Source of the DNA: Boseongicola sp.
Lineage (GTDB): Bacteria; Pseudomonadota; Alphaproteobacteria; Rhodobacterales; Rhodobacteraceae
Direction of reading: 5' to 3'
Length of the DNA stretch: 64,000 nt
Assembly (NCBI GenBank): GCA_028824715.1
Contig: JAPPCV010000174.1
Span: 51,834-115,833, forward strand
Each line of letters opens with the position of its first letter. The stretch's first letter is position 1. The translations under genes were made by a program, and so were the position numbers. This document shows positions 50,530-59,558 of the stretch, piece by piece. The notes under the pieces are model-generated. The model worked only from the letters and a program-made list of their open reading frames with translations. It had not been told where the DNA came from and made no database searches.

Positions 50530-51584
50530 CGTGCCCAGCCGTCGTAGAAGGGATGACCGGACTTGATCGGCAGGTCTTCCGGCTGGCCTGATCGGGCGGA
50601 ACCATAGATCGCCGTGGCAAGCTCGATCGAACGACGGCCGTCTTCCAGCGTGACCTCGCACCCGGGGCGTCCGTCGAGCGCGTCGGCCGTCGCCTCGAAA
50701 AAGGCCTCGTATCCGGTTCCGCTCTTGGGCACGTCCGCGAGCATCGCGTCGATGTCGCGCTGCCGCGCCGGATCTCGTGCAATGAATGTCCAGCACCTGG
50801 CGGCCGGGGCGTAGGGCGCATGATCGCTTTCCACGGTGAAACCCTCGAACATGAGGCGAAGCCGGGACGTGTTGCCGGCCGCCCCAAGCGTTATCGAGGA
50901 GGTCACGAGGGCGCCGTCGCGCATCCGGACGGCAAGTGCGGCGCAGTCTTCAACCTCGATGTCGTTCACGCGCGTTGCGACATCTGCATAGACCAGCTTG
51001 ACCGGGCCTAGCAGCGACATCAGGAGGTCATGGATGTGGATCGCGTGCCCCAGGACGGCGCCACCCTGCTCGCCGGCCCAGGTCCCGCGCCAGCCGACGT
51101 CGTAGTATGCCGCAGGTCGGTCCCAATGTGTCTCGAGAGTTCCGGCGTAGCAGCGGCCGGCAATGCCGGAGTCAATGAGCGCGCGGAGCTGTGACATGCC
51201 AGGCCCGTAACGGTACTGGAACACCGGGAATATGGCCCCGCCAGTATGCCTTGACCGCTCGATCAGCCTGTCCGCTTCCGAAAGCGAGCAGGCGAGCGGC
51301 TTTTCGCAGACAACGGACTTCCCCGCGTCGAGCGCATCAAGGCAAGTCCGGCAATGCAGATCCGGCGGCAGGCAGACATCGGCAATGTCGATCTCGGGAT
51401 CAGACAGGACATCGCTGACGTCTGCCACGAAGCCAGCGCCTATGCACTTGTCGGCAAGGCTGCGGCCCCGCGCCTCGTCAAGATCGCAAATGGTCTTGAC
51501 GCGAAACCTCTCGGGCAGGGCCGCATATCCTGCGAGGTGCTGGGCGCCTATCCCCGCACCGATGATCGCAACCGTCTGTTTCAT
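50526..51584 (-). CDS. Gfo/Idh/MocA-family oxidoreductase (first of three)
   Basis: A 352-residue NAD(P)-dependent sugar dehydrogenase-like protein. The Rossmann motif is VAIIGAGIGAQHLAGY (residues 5-20), the catalytic-loop Lys is in VVCEKPLACS, and a GHAIHIHDLL helix contributes the active-site His. Its start overlaps the stop of the next upstream gene (ATGA at 51581-51584), and its own stop overlaps the esterase start. Three such enzymes in one operon suggest sequential or reversible oxidation and reduction at different sugar carbons, as in inositol or 3-keto-sugar pathways. The individual substrates cannot be read from sequence. Confidence 0.85.
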   Translation of the reverse strand: MKQTVAIIGAGIGAQHLAGYAALPERFRVKTICDLDEARGRSLADKCIGAGFVADVSDVLSDPEIDIADVCLPPDLHCRTCLDALDAGKSVVCEKPLACSLSEADRLIERSRHTGGAIFPVFQYRYGPGMSQLRALIDSGIAGRCYAGTLETHWDRPAAYYDVGWRGTWAGEQGGAVLGHAIHIHDLLMSLLGPVKLVYADVATRVNDIEVEDCAALAVRMRDGALVTSSITLGAAGNTSRLRLMFEGFTVESDHAPYAPAARCWTFIARDPARQRDIDAMLADVPKSGTGYEAFFEATADALDGRPGCEVTLEDGRRSIELATAIYGSARSGQPEDLPIKSGHPFYDGWAR

Positions 51585-52585
51585 GCTGTCTCGGCCTTCA
51601 TTTGCGCCTGGATCGCCAGTTCGGTGGTCGTGAACGTATGCGCCTGCCGAACGGCGGTCTCGGTCCTGTCGGCCACGTCGGCAACAAGGCGCGGGAAATA
51701 GGGCAGGCCCGCGTCGTTGCAGGGAACCATCGCGTTTTCCTCGCCGTTGACCAGGTAAAGGTTGTTGGTCACGTGCGGCCGGCCGATGTCCGTGTACTTG
51801 CGCAGCTCGATGTGTCCCTCGGTTCCCTGGATGAAGAGGCGTCCGTCTCCCCAGGTCGGCAGGCCGTTGGGTGTGAACCAGTCGACGCGCACGTAGCCGT
51901 GACCCTTGTCCGAGCGGAGGACCATCTCCCCGAAATCCTGGAATCCATGCGCATCGGGCATGGTCGTGTTCTCGACATGGGCATGGGCGACCTCGGCGGA
52001 ATCGGATCCCGTGAAATGCAGGAACTGGTCGATCTGGTGCGAGCCGATGTCGCAGAGAATCCCGCCGTAGCGTTCCCGAATCAGGAACCATGGCGGGCGG
52101 GTCCGCAGGTTCTTCTTGTGAGGGCCGAGGCCGACAGTCTGGACGACGCGACCGATGGCGCCTCCGAAGACGAGCTCTTCGGCACGCGTGACGGCGGGCA
52201 CCTCGAACCGCTCCGAGAAATTCACCGTCCAGATGCGCCCGGTGTCCGCCTGCACGCCGCGGATCTCGTCGAGCTGGCCAAGCGTCGTGCATCCAGGCTT
52301 GTCGACCATGACGTCCTTGCCGGCCTGCATCGCTTCGACCGCCAGGCCCGCGCGGTCCTCCGGCACCGCCGAGATCAGGATCATGGCGATTTCGGGATCG
52401 TCAAGAACACGGCGTCTGTCGGCGACCCTGGCAACCTCGGGAAAGACCTCGTTGAACTTCCGTTCCGTGACCGCCGTCCCGTCCGTCCAGTAGGCATCGC
52501 AGGTGCAGCCCTCGCCCAACATGTTCGAGAGCATTCCGAATATGTGCCCGTGATCGATTCCGATGACGCCGAGCTTGAACGCCAT
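51581..52585 (-). CDS. Gfo/Idh/MocA-family oxidoreductase (second of three)
   Basis: A 334-residue protein beginning AFKLGVIGIDHGHIFGML, an unusual Rossmann loop (GIDHGH instead of GxGxxG), with DKP (DVMVDKPGCTT) where most relatives have EKP, and GSHQIDQFLHF as the His-containing helix. These features mark a distinct subfamily. GGAGGG precedes ATG 52585. A 121-base gap separates it from the third oxidoreductase gene upstream. The changed glycine loop may alter cofactor binding; this is visible but untested. Confidence 0.82.
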   Translation of the reverse strand: MAFKLGVIGIDHGHIFGMLSNMLGEGCTCDAYWTDGTAVTERKFNEVFPEVARVADRRRVLDDPEIAMILISAVPEDRAGLAVEAMQAGKDVMVDKPGCTTLGQLDEIRGVQADTGRIWTVNFSERFEVPAVTRAEELVFGGAIGRVVQTVGLGPHKKNLRTRPPWFLIRERYGGILCDIGSHQIDQFLHFTGSDSAEVAHAHVENTTMPDAHGFQDFGEMVLRSDKGHGYVRVDWFTPNGLPTWGDGRLFIQGTEGHIELRKYTDIGRPHVTNNLYLVNGEENAMVPCNDAGLPYFPRLVADVADRTETAVRQAHTFTTTELAIQAQMKAETA

Positions 52586-52706
52586 GGTCAGCCCTCCTTC
52601 CGGTTCCTGACCTGCAGTGCGTCCCGGCCCGGGCACCGGGCAGCGCGCCATTGCCGCTTCCAGGCGACCCGGCGCTGTCGCGCGCATGCTCTTTGCAGGA
52701 GATTGG

Positions 52707-53726
52707 TCATTGGCCTTCGACCTCGACGCGCGCGCCCGTCCGTCCGCTCCTCTCGATCGCCTCGATCAACGCGTGCACGGCGAGTGCGCTCCGTCCCGGG
52801 ACCAACGGTGGCCGTCCAGCGCTGACGGCATCGGCGAAGTCCTCGATCACGAGGCGATGCCAGTCGCTGGTAAAGGCCATCGGGTCGGCGCCGGCACCGC
52901 TCGCCATGGATTCACCGGAGGATTCCGAGCGGCCGTCAATCCAGTCGACTTTCAGGATCCCGGCCCCGAGTCGCGCCGAGGCGTTGCGGCAATGGAGCGT
53001 GATCGTCTCGCCTGCACCCGGGAACCCTGCCGTCGTCGCAAAGAGCTGGCCCGCGGCACCATTTGCGAACTGCAGGCCCGCGACGACGAAGTCCTCGGCC
53101 TCCATCCGGTGATGGGCCGTGGTGACGCACATCGCCGTCACTTCCGTGACCGGTCCGGCAAGTGCCAGCATCAGGTCGAGCGTGTGGATTGCCTGGGAAA
53201 TCAGGACTCCGCCGCCGTCCCTCGCATAGGACCCGCGTCCCGGCTCGTCGTAATACGCCTGCGGCCGCCACCAGGGCACGTTGACCTCGACTGCCACGAG
53301 CGGTCCAAGCGACGGCATGCGCGCGGCCAGATCCCGGGCCACGGGCCGGGCGCGATGCTGCAGCATGATGCCCAGCGGCACGCCCGATCTTTCGCAGGTA
53401 TCGACGATCCTTGCCGCGGCCGGAAGCGTGCGCTCGACCGGTTTCTCCATAAGGATCGGCTTTCCGGCTCGTGCGAGGGTCTCGACGATTTCGGCCCTTG
53501 CGTCGGGCGGCGTGGTCAGGATGGCGAAGTCGACCGACGCATCATCGGCAATGTCCTTCAGGCTGTCCGCCGCACGTGCGCCAAGCTCGGGATGGGTTGC
53601 CAGGAAGTCCGTTCGGCTCTTGGGGTTGCGGGCGAAGACCGTGCCAAGCGTCACGACGTCCGATCCGGCGATCGCGTCGGCGTAGGTCTTCGAGACCATG
53701 CCAAGACCGATCAGCGCGGCTCTCAT
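52707..53726 (-). CDS. Gfo/Idh/MocA-family oxidoreductase (third of three)
   Basis: A 339-residue protein with AALIGLGMVSKTYADAI as dinucleotide motif, EKP in ILMEKPVERT, and the ISQAIHTLDLMLAL helix with the active-site His. It starts at ATG 53726, overlapping the stop of the ABC ATPase gene (ATGA), so it is translationally coupled to the transporter. I infer that it performs the first or second redox step on the imported sugar. Confidence 0.85.
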   Translation of the reverse strand: MRAALIGLGMVSKTYADAIAGSDVVTLGTVFARNPKSRTDFLATHPELGARAADSLKDIADDASVDFAILTTPPDARAEIVETLARAGKPILMEKPVERTLPAAARIVDTCERSGVPLGIMLQHRARPVARDLAARMPSLGPLVAVEVNVPWWRPQAYYDEPGRGSYARDGGGVLISQAIHTLDLMLALAGPVTEVTAMCVTTAHHRMEAEDFVVAGLQFANGAAGQLFATTAGFPGAGETITLHCRNASARLGAGILKVDWIDGRSESSGESMASGAGADPMAFTSDWHRLVIEDFADAVSAGRPPLVPGRSALAVHALIEAIERSGRTGARVEVEGQ

Positions 53727-54808
53727 GGGCCGATCGCGAGCGCCTGCCCGCCCTCGCCATCGAAGACGTGGAACCTGTCAGTCGGAAACGTCACGCCTAT
53801 TGTCTGGTTGCGTTGCAGGGGTATCTGCTCGCCGAGTTGCACGGTGAGCCGCTCGCCGTTTTCGAACGCGCCGTAAATGTACGTGACCGAGCCCAGTTGC
53901 TCGAAGTTCCGCACCTTGATCTGCATGTCGCCGGTGCCGTCGAGCGATACGCCGATCGATTCGGGCCGGATGCCGAGCGTCACCCTGCCATCGCTTCCCG
54001 CGGCAAGTTGCACGTCGCGGGTCAGGCCGCTGTCCAGCAACAGGCGGCTTCGCTCGAGGCGACCTTCCAGGAAGTTCATCTGGGGCGCGCCGATGAAGCC
54101 CGCGACGAACCTGTTGGCGGGATTGTTGTAGAGATCGAGCGGTCGTCCGACCTGCTCGATCCTGCCGTCTCGAAGCACGACGATCCGGTCCGCCATGGTC
54201 ATGGCCTCGATCTGGTCGTGGGTGACGTAGATCATCGTGTTGCCGATTTCGTCGTGAAGATTCGATATCTCGACGCGCATTTGCAGGCGAAGCTCCGCGT
54301 CGAGGTTGGACAGCGGTTCGTCGAAGAGAAAGACGATCGGCTCGCGGACGATTGCCCGTCCGATGGCGACTCTCTGGCGCTGTCCGCCGGAGAGTTGCCC
54401 GGGGCGCCGGTCCAGAAGCTGGTCGATCTGCAGCAGCCGGGCGGCGGAATCGACCCGTCGGGCGATTTCGGTTCGGTCCATGCGGAAGTTCTCGAGCCCG
54501 AAGGACAGGTTCTGCCGCACGCTCATGTGCGGGTAGAGCGCGTAGGACTGGAAGACCATGCTGAGACCGCGTTCGGAAGCGGGCACGGCATTCACGCGTC
54601 TTCCCTGCAGCATGATGTCGCCGCTCGTCGGGTCGTCCAGCCCGGCGATCAGCCTGAGCAGGGTGGACTTGCCGCATCCGGAGGGTCCCACGAACACCAC
54701 GAACTCGCCTTCGTCGATGGCAAGATCGACGCCATGGATCACGTCAACCGGGCCAAAGCTCTTCCTGATCTGCCTGAGTTCAAGCGTATGGCTCGTTGTT
54801 TCCGTCAT
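53723..54808 (-). CDS. Sugar ABC transporter ATP-binding protein (MsmK/UgpC type)
   Basis: A 361-residue CUT1-type ATPase. Walker A GPSGCGKST (residues 41-49), Q-loop MVFQSYALYPHM, signature LSGGQRQR (from 139) and Walker B VFLFDEPLSNLDA (about 159-171) are present, followed by the TOBE domain (FIGAPQMNFLEG, VTLGIRPESIGV). It energises the two permeases encoded just upstream. Its ATG overlaps the stop of permease 2 (ATGA). Confidence 0.93.
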   Translation of the reverse strand: MTETTSHTLELRQIRKSFGPVDVIHGVDLAIDEGEFVVFVGPSGCGKSTLLRLIAGLDDPTSGDIMLQGRRVNAVPASERGLSMVFQSYALYPHMSVRQNLSFGLENFRMDRTEIARRVDSAARLLQIDQLLDRRPGQLSGGQRQRVAIGRAIVREPIVFLFDEPLSNLDAELRLQMRVEISNLHDEIGNTMIYVTHDQIEAMTMADRIVVLRDGRIEQVGRPLDLYNNPANRFVAGFIGAPQMNFLEGRLERSRLLLDSGLTRDVQLAAGSDGRVTLGIRPESIGVSLDGTGDMQIKVRNFEQLGSVTYIYGAFENGERLTVQLGEQIPLQRNQTIGVTFPTDRFHVFDGEGGQALAIGP

Positions 54809-55890
54809 TTCAGGCCTGTTGTGGCGATGCCGGTCGTGATGAATCGCTGAAGCCAGACGAAGACCAGCGTGATCGGAATGAGCGACACGACGGTCATCGC
54901 CAGGATGTAGTGGAAGTCCGTGTCGAATTCGCCCGCGTATTGCGTGAGGCCAAGCTGGATCGTGTGCTTTTCCGGATCGGAGATCAGGACGATCAGGGGC
55001 CAGAGGAAGTCGTTCCAGCGCCATATGACCGAGAGGATTGCGAGAACCGAAAGGGCGGGCAGCGAAAGCGGCATGACGATTCGCCAGAAGATGCGCCACT
55101 CGCTCGCGGCGTCCATCCGCGCGGCCTCTAGGAGCTCGTCCGGGATCGTCAGCATGTACTGCCTGAGCAGGAACACGCCCGTGGGCGTGGCGGCCGCCGG
55201 TATGATCACGCCCCAGAGCGACCCGAAGATGCCAAAGCTCCACACGACGAAGAACAGCGAGACCAGGATGATCGAGGAGGGGATGAGCAGCGTCGCGACG
55301 ATGAGGATCGTGAATGTCAGCCGCCCCCGGAAGCGGTACTTGGAGAGCGCGAATGCCGCCATCGCGTTGATGATCAGCGTGATCAGGGTCGCCATTGCCG
55401 TGACGAAGATCGAGTTGAACAGGTAGATGCCGAAGGTGAAGTTCTCCTGCCCGTGCCGCTTCAGCAGGGGGTCGAGGTAGTTCTCGGTCGCAACGCGGAC
55501 TTCCTCCGACGGTCGCAATTGCGTTCGGGGCACCTTGAAGACGTCGCCTGGATCTTCTATCGGCGCGACGTCGGTTTCCTTCCGGGTCGGACCCGCCTTG
55601 AAGACCTTGCGTTCGCCGCCGTCCTCGGCCTCGTGAATCCATTCGGGTTTGGTGCCGATCCCCTCGATTTCGGTCTGGACCTGGGCGATCGGCAGGAGCC
55701 TGGTGTCAAAGCTGTCCACTGCACGTTCCGGCTTGATCGAGCTGAAGAAGGTCCAGAGCACCGGGACGAGGACGATCAGCACCCCGAGCAGCAGGTATCC
55801 GTAGGCCAGGAAGTCCGCCATGCCGAAACGCTCTGCCGTGTCCTTGTTGCCGGCGGTGCGGGTCAGGAAAGTGCCCAGGCGGTCCAGCAT
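54805..55890 (-). CDS. Sugar ABC transporter permease, MalG-like, with long periplasmic loop
   Basis: A 361-residue CUT1 permease. After TM1 (YGYLLLGVLIVLVPVLWTFF, about residues 30-50) comes a hydrophilic insert of roughly 100 residues (FDTRLLPIAQVQ to the region before NSIFVTAMATL) that a usual ~280-residue MalG-type permease lacks. The EAA motif is ELLEAARMDAASEWRIFWRI, preceding the final membrane segments. ATG 55890 overlaps the stop of permease 1 (TGATG). The insert should face the periplasm and could touch the binding protein. Confidence 0.88.
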   Translation of the reverse strand: MLDRLGTFLTRTAGNKDTAERFGMADFLAYGYLLLGVLIVLVPVLWTFFSSIKPERAVDSFDTRLLPIAQVQTEIEGIGTKPEWIHEAEDGGERKVFKAGPTRKETDVAPIEDPGDVFKVPRTQLRPSEEVRVATENYLDPLLKRHGQENFTFGIYLFNSIFVTAMATLITLIINAMAAFALSKYRFRGRLTFTILIVATLLIPSSIILVSLFFVVWSFGIFGSLWGVIIPAAATPTGVFLLRQYMLTIPDELLEAARMDAASEWRIFWRIVMPLSLPALSVLAILSVIWRWNDFLWPLIVLISDPEKHTIQLGLTQYAGEFDTDFHYILAMTVVSLIPITLVFVWLQRFITTGIATTGLK

Positions 55891-57314
55891 CACAGTTCCG
55901 ACTGCCTCCGCGTGATCCAGAGCTGGAAGAACGTGAAGATCGCGATGACCACTGCCATCAGGACCGAGCCCGCAGCCCCCTCGCCGTAGTCCTTGTTGTT
56001 GTTGGTGAAGGCGACCTCGTAGATGTTCTGCACGATCATGAATGTCTCGCGCCCGGGCCCGCCCCCGGTCAGCAGGTAGACCTCGTCGAAGATCTGGAAG
56101 CTTCGGATGAGGGCCAGCACCAACACGACGGTCAGGGTCGGCATGATCAGCGGCAGCGTGATGCGCCAGAAGGCGCGCGCGGGCCGCGTTGCGTCCATTC
56201 TGGCGGCTTCGTAGAGGTCTGACGGAATCGCCTGAAGACCGGCAAGGAGAATGAGCATGTAGAATCCCATGTGGCTCCAGGTGAAGACGAAGACCAGCCA
56301 GAAAAACGGCCAGCCGGTGTTCGGCTGCACCAGCCAGTTGATCGGTCGATAGCGACCGAAATCGAATACCGCGTCGAACTGGATCGAGATCAGGAGCGCC
56401 GCTGACAGGATGCCTGCGACAATGATCGAGATGCGGGCATGGCGCGATTCGCTTGACACGATCAGCACGAGGCCCAGGGCCAGCGCGCCGCCAAGCCAGA
56501 AGCTTCCACCCAATCCGATCAGGCTGAGCGGGTTTGCCCAGCCGAACAGGAGCGCGAGCAGCGCCCCGAATATCGTGGTCCATGCGAGTGACGGCGTGTC
56601 GGAGGACCGGAGGGCGCGTTCGCTCACGACCATCAGGACCACGGCAAGAAGCACCGTCATGACGATGTCGAACCCCGTCATGCCTGCCATGACCGACAGC
56701 TGGTCCCGCGTGCCGCCGATCATCTCGTTCAGCACGCCCTTCCGGTGCAGCACCCAGTTCCAGATGTTCGCAATGACGACGGGCGAGAGCATCACGGGGT
56801 AGAAGAACATGGCCCGCCAGAACCCGCGCCCGCGAATGTTCTTGTTCACGACCAATGCCGTCACAAGTGCCACGACGCAAAGGACGGGAACCTGGATCAC
56901 GACGAACCAGAGGGTGTTGAACATTCCCGTCCAGAAACTGAAACCGGCATTTGAGCAGGTCCGGGGTTCGAAAATGGTCTCGCAACTGAAGATGTCGGCG
57001 TATTGCTGGAGTCCGACCCACGGTCGGTTGAAGAGCAGGATGGACGTGCCGCCGGTAAAGGAGACATAGAAGTTCAGGATCATCGGGACGAAGGTGAACA
57101 GCCCGAAAATCAGCATGTTCGGCAACAGGAGCGCATAGGGCACGCCACCGCGTCCCCAGATGCTCTGGGCATACTCGACCGGAAACCCCACCAGGTCCAT
57201 CAGGAACGACGGCACCTGGACGAGCTTGTAGCTGCGTCTCGTCAACAGCCAGACGCTTCCGCCTCCGATCCAGAGGACGCCGAGCATCGTCATCAAGGTG
57301 GCCGCTAGAGACAT
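55890..57314 (-). CDS. Sugar ABC transporter permease, MalF-like, unusually long
   Basis: A 474-residue CUT1 permease, against about 300 for most relatives. The N-terminus has a membrane segment and amphipathic stretch before the usual TM1 (VPYALLLPNMLIFGLFTFVP). An additional hydrophobic block (FDIVMTVLLAVVLMVVSE through the segment before FDAVFDFGRYRPI) lies in the middle, after RAMFFYPVMLSPVVIANIW. The EAA motif is DLYEAARMDATRPARAFWRI. It pairs with the MalG-like protein and starts 57 bases after the binding-protein gene ends. Confidence 0.88.
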   Translation of the reverse strand: MSLAATLMTMLGVLWIGGGSVWLLTRRSYKLVQVPSFLMDLVGFPVEYAQSIWGRGGVPYALLLPNMLIFGLFTFVPMILNFYVSFTGGTSILLFNRPWVGLQQYADIFSCETIFEPRTCSNAGFSFWTGMFNTLWFVVIQVPVLCVVALVTALVVNKNIRGRGFWRAMFFYPVMLSPVVIANIWNWVLHRKGVLNEMIGGTRDQLSVMAGMTGFDIVMTVLLAVVLMVVSERALRSSDTPSLAWTTIFGALLALLFGWANPLSLIGLGGSFWLGGALALGLVLIVSSESRHARISIIVAGILSAALLISIQFDAVFDFGRYRPINWLVQPNTGWPFFWLVFVFTWSHMGFYMLILLAGLQAIPSDLYEAARMDATRPARAFWRITLPLIMPTLTVVLVLALIRSFQIFDEVYLLTGGGPGRETFMIVQNIYEVAFTNNNKDYGEGAAGSVLMAVVIAIFTFFQLWITRRQSEL

Positions 57315-57371
57315 GTCGCCCTGCCGGGGAAGCCGGGGGCGGGCCTGCCCCCGGCAATCTTGACCGACGCC

Positions 57372-58661
57372 TTAGTTGTTGGCGTCGGCGTCAAGCTTCT
57401 CCTGGATCTTGGTCAAGGCTTCGTCCAGCGAAAGCTCGCCGTTCATTGCCGCACCGAGAAACTCGGTCGTTGCATTGTAGATGACGAAGCCGAACCTCGA
57501 TCCCTGCAGCCTGTAGGCTTGCGGAGTCTGCTCCGCTGCCGCCGCAGCCATGGCAGTGAAGGCGTTCAATCCGTCCGCGACCGCCTGCGAAGCCCCGGCG
57601 CCAGCGTAGTCCAGGCCCTCGGCCTGGAGTTTCGCATGCGCTGGAATCGCGTAGGTTCGGGAATACCATTCGCGAGCCCGGGGTTCGGCAGCCATCCAGT
57701 CGATGAACCTTGCGGCGGCCTCTTCCTTGGCGGCATCCCCCGACTTGAAGGCCACGAGGCCCGCGCCGCCCGGCATGATGCCGCATCCCGCAGGACCGCA
57801 AGGCACGGGCACGACCGCCCAGTCGAACTTGTCGCCGACGTTTTCCTGGACGTTGCGCGTGTTCCAGGATCCGGACATGTAGAACGGCACGTCCTCGTTG
57901 AAGAACATCTCGTTGCCATTGGCGTATTTCGAGCCCGAGACCGCCGGCCAGATGTCGGCGGGCATCAGCCCGCTCTCGTGCCAGTCCAGCATCTTCTGGC
58001 TGAAGGTCCGGAACCCTTCGTCGACGATGAGCTTGCCGTCGCCGTCGAAATAGGCGGCTCCGTAGGACATCGCCGGACCGGCCATGCGGTGGCCGGAGCG
58101 GTCCATGACCATGCCCGCATAGGATCGCGTGGCATCCATCACTGCCTGCGTGGCATCAGCCCAGTCGTCCCAGGTCGACCCAGGCTCGGGAATGTCGACG
58201 CCAGCCTCCTCGAACATCGTCAGGTTCACGTAGGGCCCGGTGACCGTCATTTCCGTGTGATAGCCGTAGATGCCGTCAGGCTTGCCAGCACGGTACCAGG
58301 GCAGAATGGCGCCATAGGCAGCCTCCCAGGCATTCGCGTCCACGTAGGGGGTGAGATCCACGTAGTAAGGATTCAGTCCGCCCAGGTTCGTGACGAACGC
58401 CATGTCCGGTCCGGTTCCGGCCTCAAGCTGGGTCGGCAGCTGTTCGCGGATCACGTTGTATCCGACCTGGTTCAGCGTGATGCTGACGCCGGGGTTTTCG
58501 GCCTGGTAGCGCTCGACCAGTTCCGTCACGACCGGACCCTTGGCGTCCACGTCCGAGATCATGAGGCTGAGATCGGCCGCGAGTGCCGCAGTCGCCGTCG
58601 CCAGCGCCGAAACGGCGCCAAGGAGCGCGGTTCCCGCCACGCCCGTCAATTGAAACTTCAT
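57372..58661 (-). CDS. Sugar ABC transporter substrate-binding protein
   Basis: A 429-residue extracellular solute-binding protein of family 1 (MalE-like). A signal peptide (KFQLTGVAGTALLGAVSALA, cleavage probably after AALA) leads to a mature domain with LMISDVDAKGPVVTELVERY, and later PYYVDLTPYVDANA and FYMSGSWNTRNV. GGGAGAAAGCAA precedes ATG 58661. It is the first gene of an eight-gene minus-strand operon ending with the CE15-like esterase. The ligand is likely an oligosaccharide or sugar acid derivative, by context. Confidence 0.9.
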   Translation of the reverse strand: MKFQLTGVAGTALLGAVSALATATAALAADLSLMISDVDAKGPVVTELVERYQAENPGVSITLNQVGYNVIREQLPTQLEAGTGPDMAFVTNLGGLNPYYVDLTPYVDANAWEAAYGAILPWYRAGKPDGIYGYHTEMTVTGPYVNLTMFEEAGVDIPEPGSTWDDWADATQAVMDATRSYAGMVMDRSGHRMAGPAMSYGAAYFDGDGKLIVDEGFRTFSQKMLDWHESGLMPADIWPAVSGSKYANGNEMFFNEDVPFYMSGSWNTRNVQENVGDKFDWAVVPVPCGPAGCGIMPGGAGLVAFKSGDAAKEEAAARFIDWMAAEPRAREWYSRTYAIPAHAKLQAEGLDYAGAGASQAVADGLNAFTAMAAAAAEQTPQAYRLQGSRFGFVIYNATTEFLGAAMNGELSLDEALTKIQEKLDADANN

Positions 58662-58864
58662 TTGCTTTCTCCCTGTTGGATCCTCTGCACTGAGCGCAGT
58701 CGGTCGCGGGACTCTGCGAAAGGATTCAGCGGGCGTCAACACGGTAGCTTGCATCGCGGCGCTGCTTGCCGCTCCCGGCCCGCATTCGTCGCCTTTGCGG
58801 TCGCGGGCAACGCCGCAGCAACCATGCCGGACTTGCAGGTCGGCGAAGCGTTGTGGCGTCGGTT

Positions 58865-59221
58865 TCAGACCGCTGGTCGATGCGTGATCAGGCCGAACGG
58901 CTCGAATTGCCATTCATAGTCAAGAGGCACTCGATCGGTGGCCGGAGTTGCGCGCTTGAATTCGTACACCCGCTCATCCGCGTCTTCCCGTGAGGCCACG
59001 ATCAGGCATTGCGACAGATGTCGCCCGCCGTCATAGAGGTCGACCAGCCCACGCATGACTTGCGCACTTTCGGCATCGACCGCGAACCCGCTTTCCCAGC
59101 AGCGCAGCACAGCTACGCACCTGTCGCCGGCACGGACGTTCAGCCGGCCTCGCCTGCGCGAGGACCGCTTGCGCGCAAGTTCAAGGCCTTCGCGAACCTC
59201 CTTTGGCAAGAACTCAGACAT
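58865..59221 (-). CDS. Conserved hypothetical protein of the Rhodobacterales type
   Basis: A 118-residue soluble protein beginning SEFLPKEVREGLELARKR and rich in basic residues, followed by a compact beta-rich part with CVAVLRCWESGFAVDAE, RGLVDLYDGGRHLSQCLIV and YEFKRATPATDRVPL. I recall close relatives in many Rhodobacterales genomes, all uncharacterised; the size and pattern hint at a PilZ-like small beta barrel, but this is a guess. It is transcribed divergently from xsc and sits 203 bases upstream of the sugar operon. Confidence 0.75.
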   Translation of the reverse strand: MSEFLPKEVREGLELARKRSSRRRGRLNVRAGDRCVAVLRCWESGFAVDAESAQVMRGLVDLYDGGRHLSQCLIVASREDADERVYEFKRATPATDRVPLDYEWQFEPFGLITHRPAV

Positions 59222-59558
59222 AGGACATCACCTCTTGCTGGCACATTGAACCATTTCATTCTCTTGGGAAAGCTCCGGTTGCAAGTCCTCAGGGCGAGTT
59301 GCGGAGGAAGCATCAGCGCGGAACGGCGGATGACCTGCGCATCTGCATCCCTTGTCCGAAGCAGTCGTTCGCCGGGTCACGTTCAGCGAACAAGACGATC
59401 GGTCCGGTCGTTTGCACGAGGCAGGGAATGCGCGAATTCCCGTGACATTGTGGGCGGAATTGCCCTAAACGCTGCCTGATTCCCGCGCGGCGGACCGATC
59501 CCGTCGAAACCGCGGCAGGCATTGCAGAACTCACGTGTCCGAAAGGGAGGAAGCCACC
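59222..59558. other. Divergent upstream region of xsc
   Basis: The 337-base region between the hypothetical gene (minus) and xsc (plus) has no gene. It ends with the strong site GGGAGG (59545-59550), eight bases before the xsc ATG. I cannot identify an operator for a taurine-type regulator. Confidence 0.4.
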
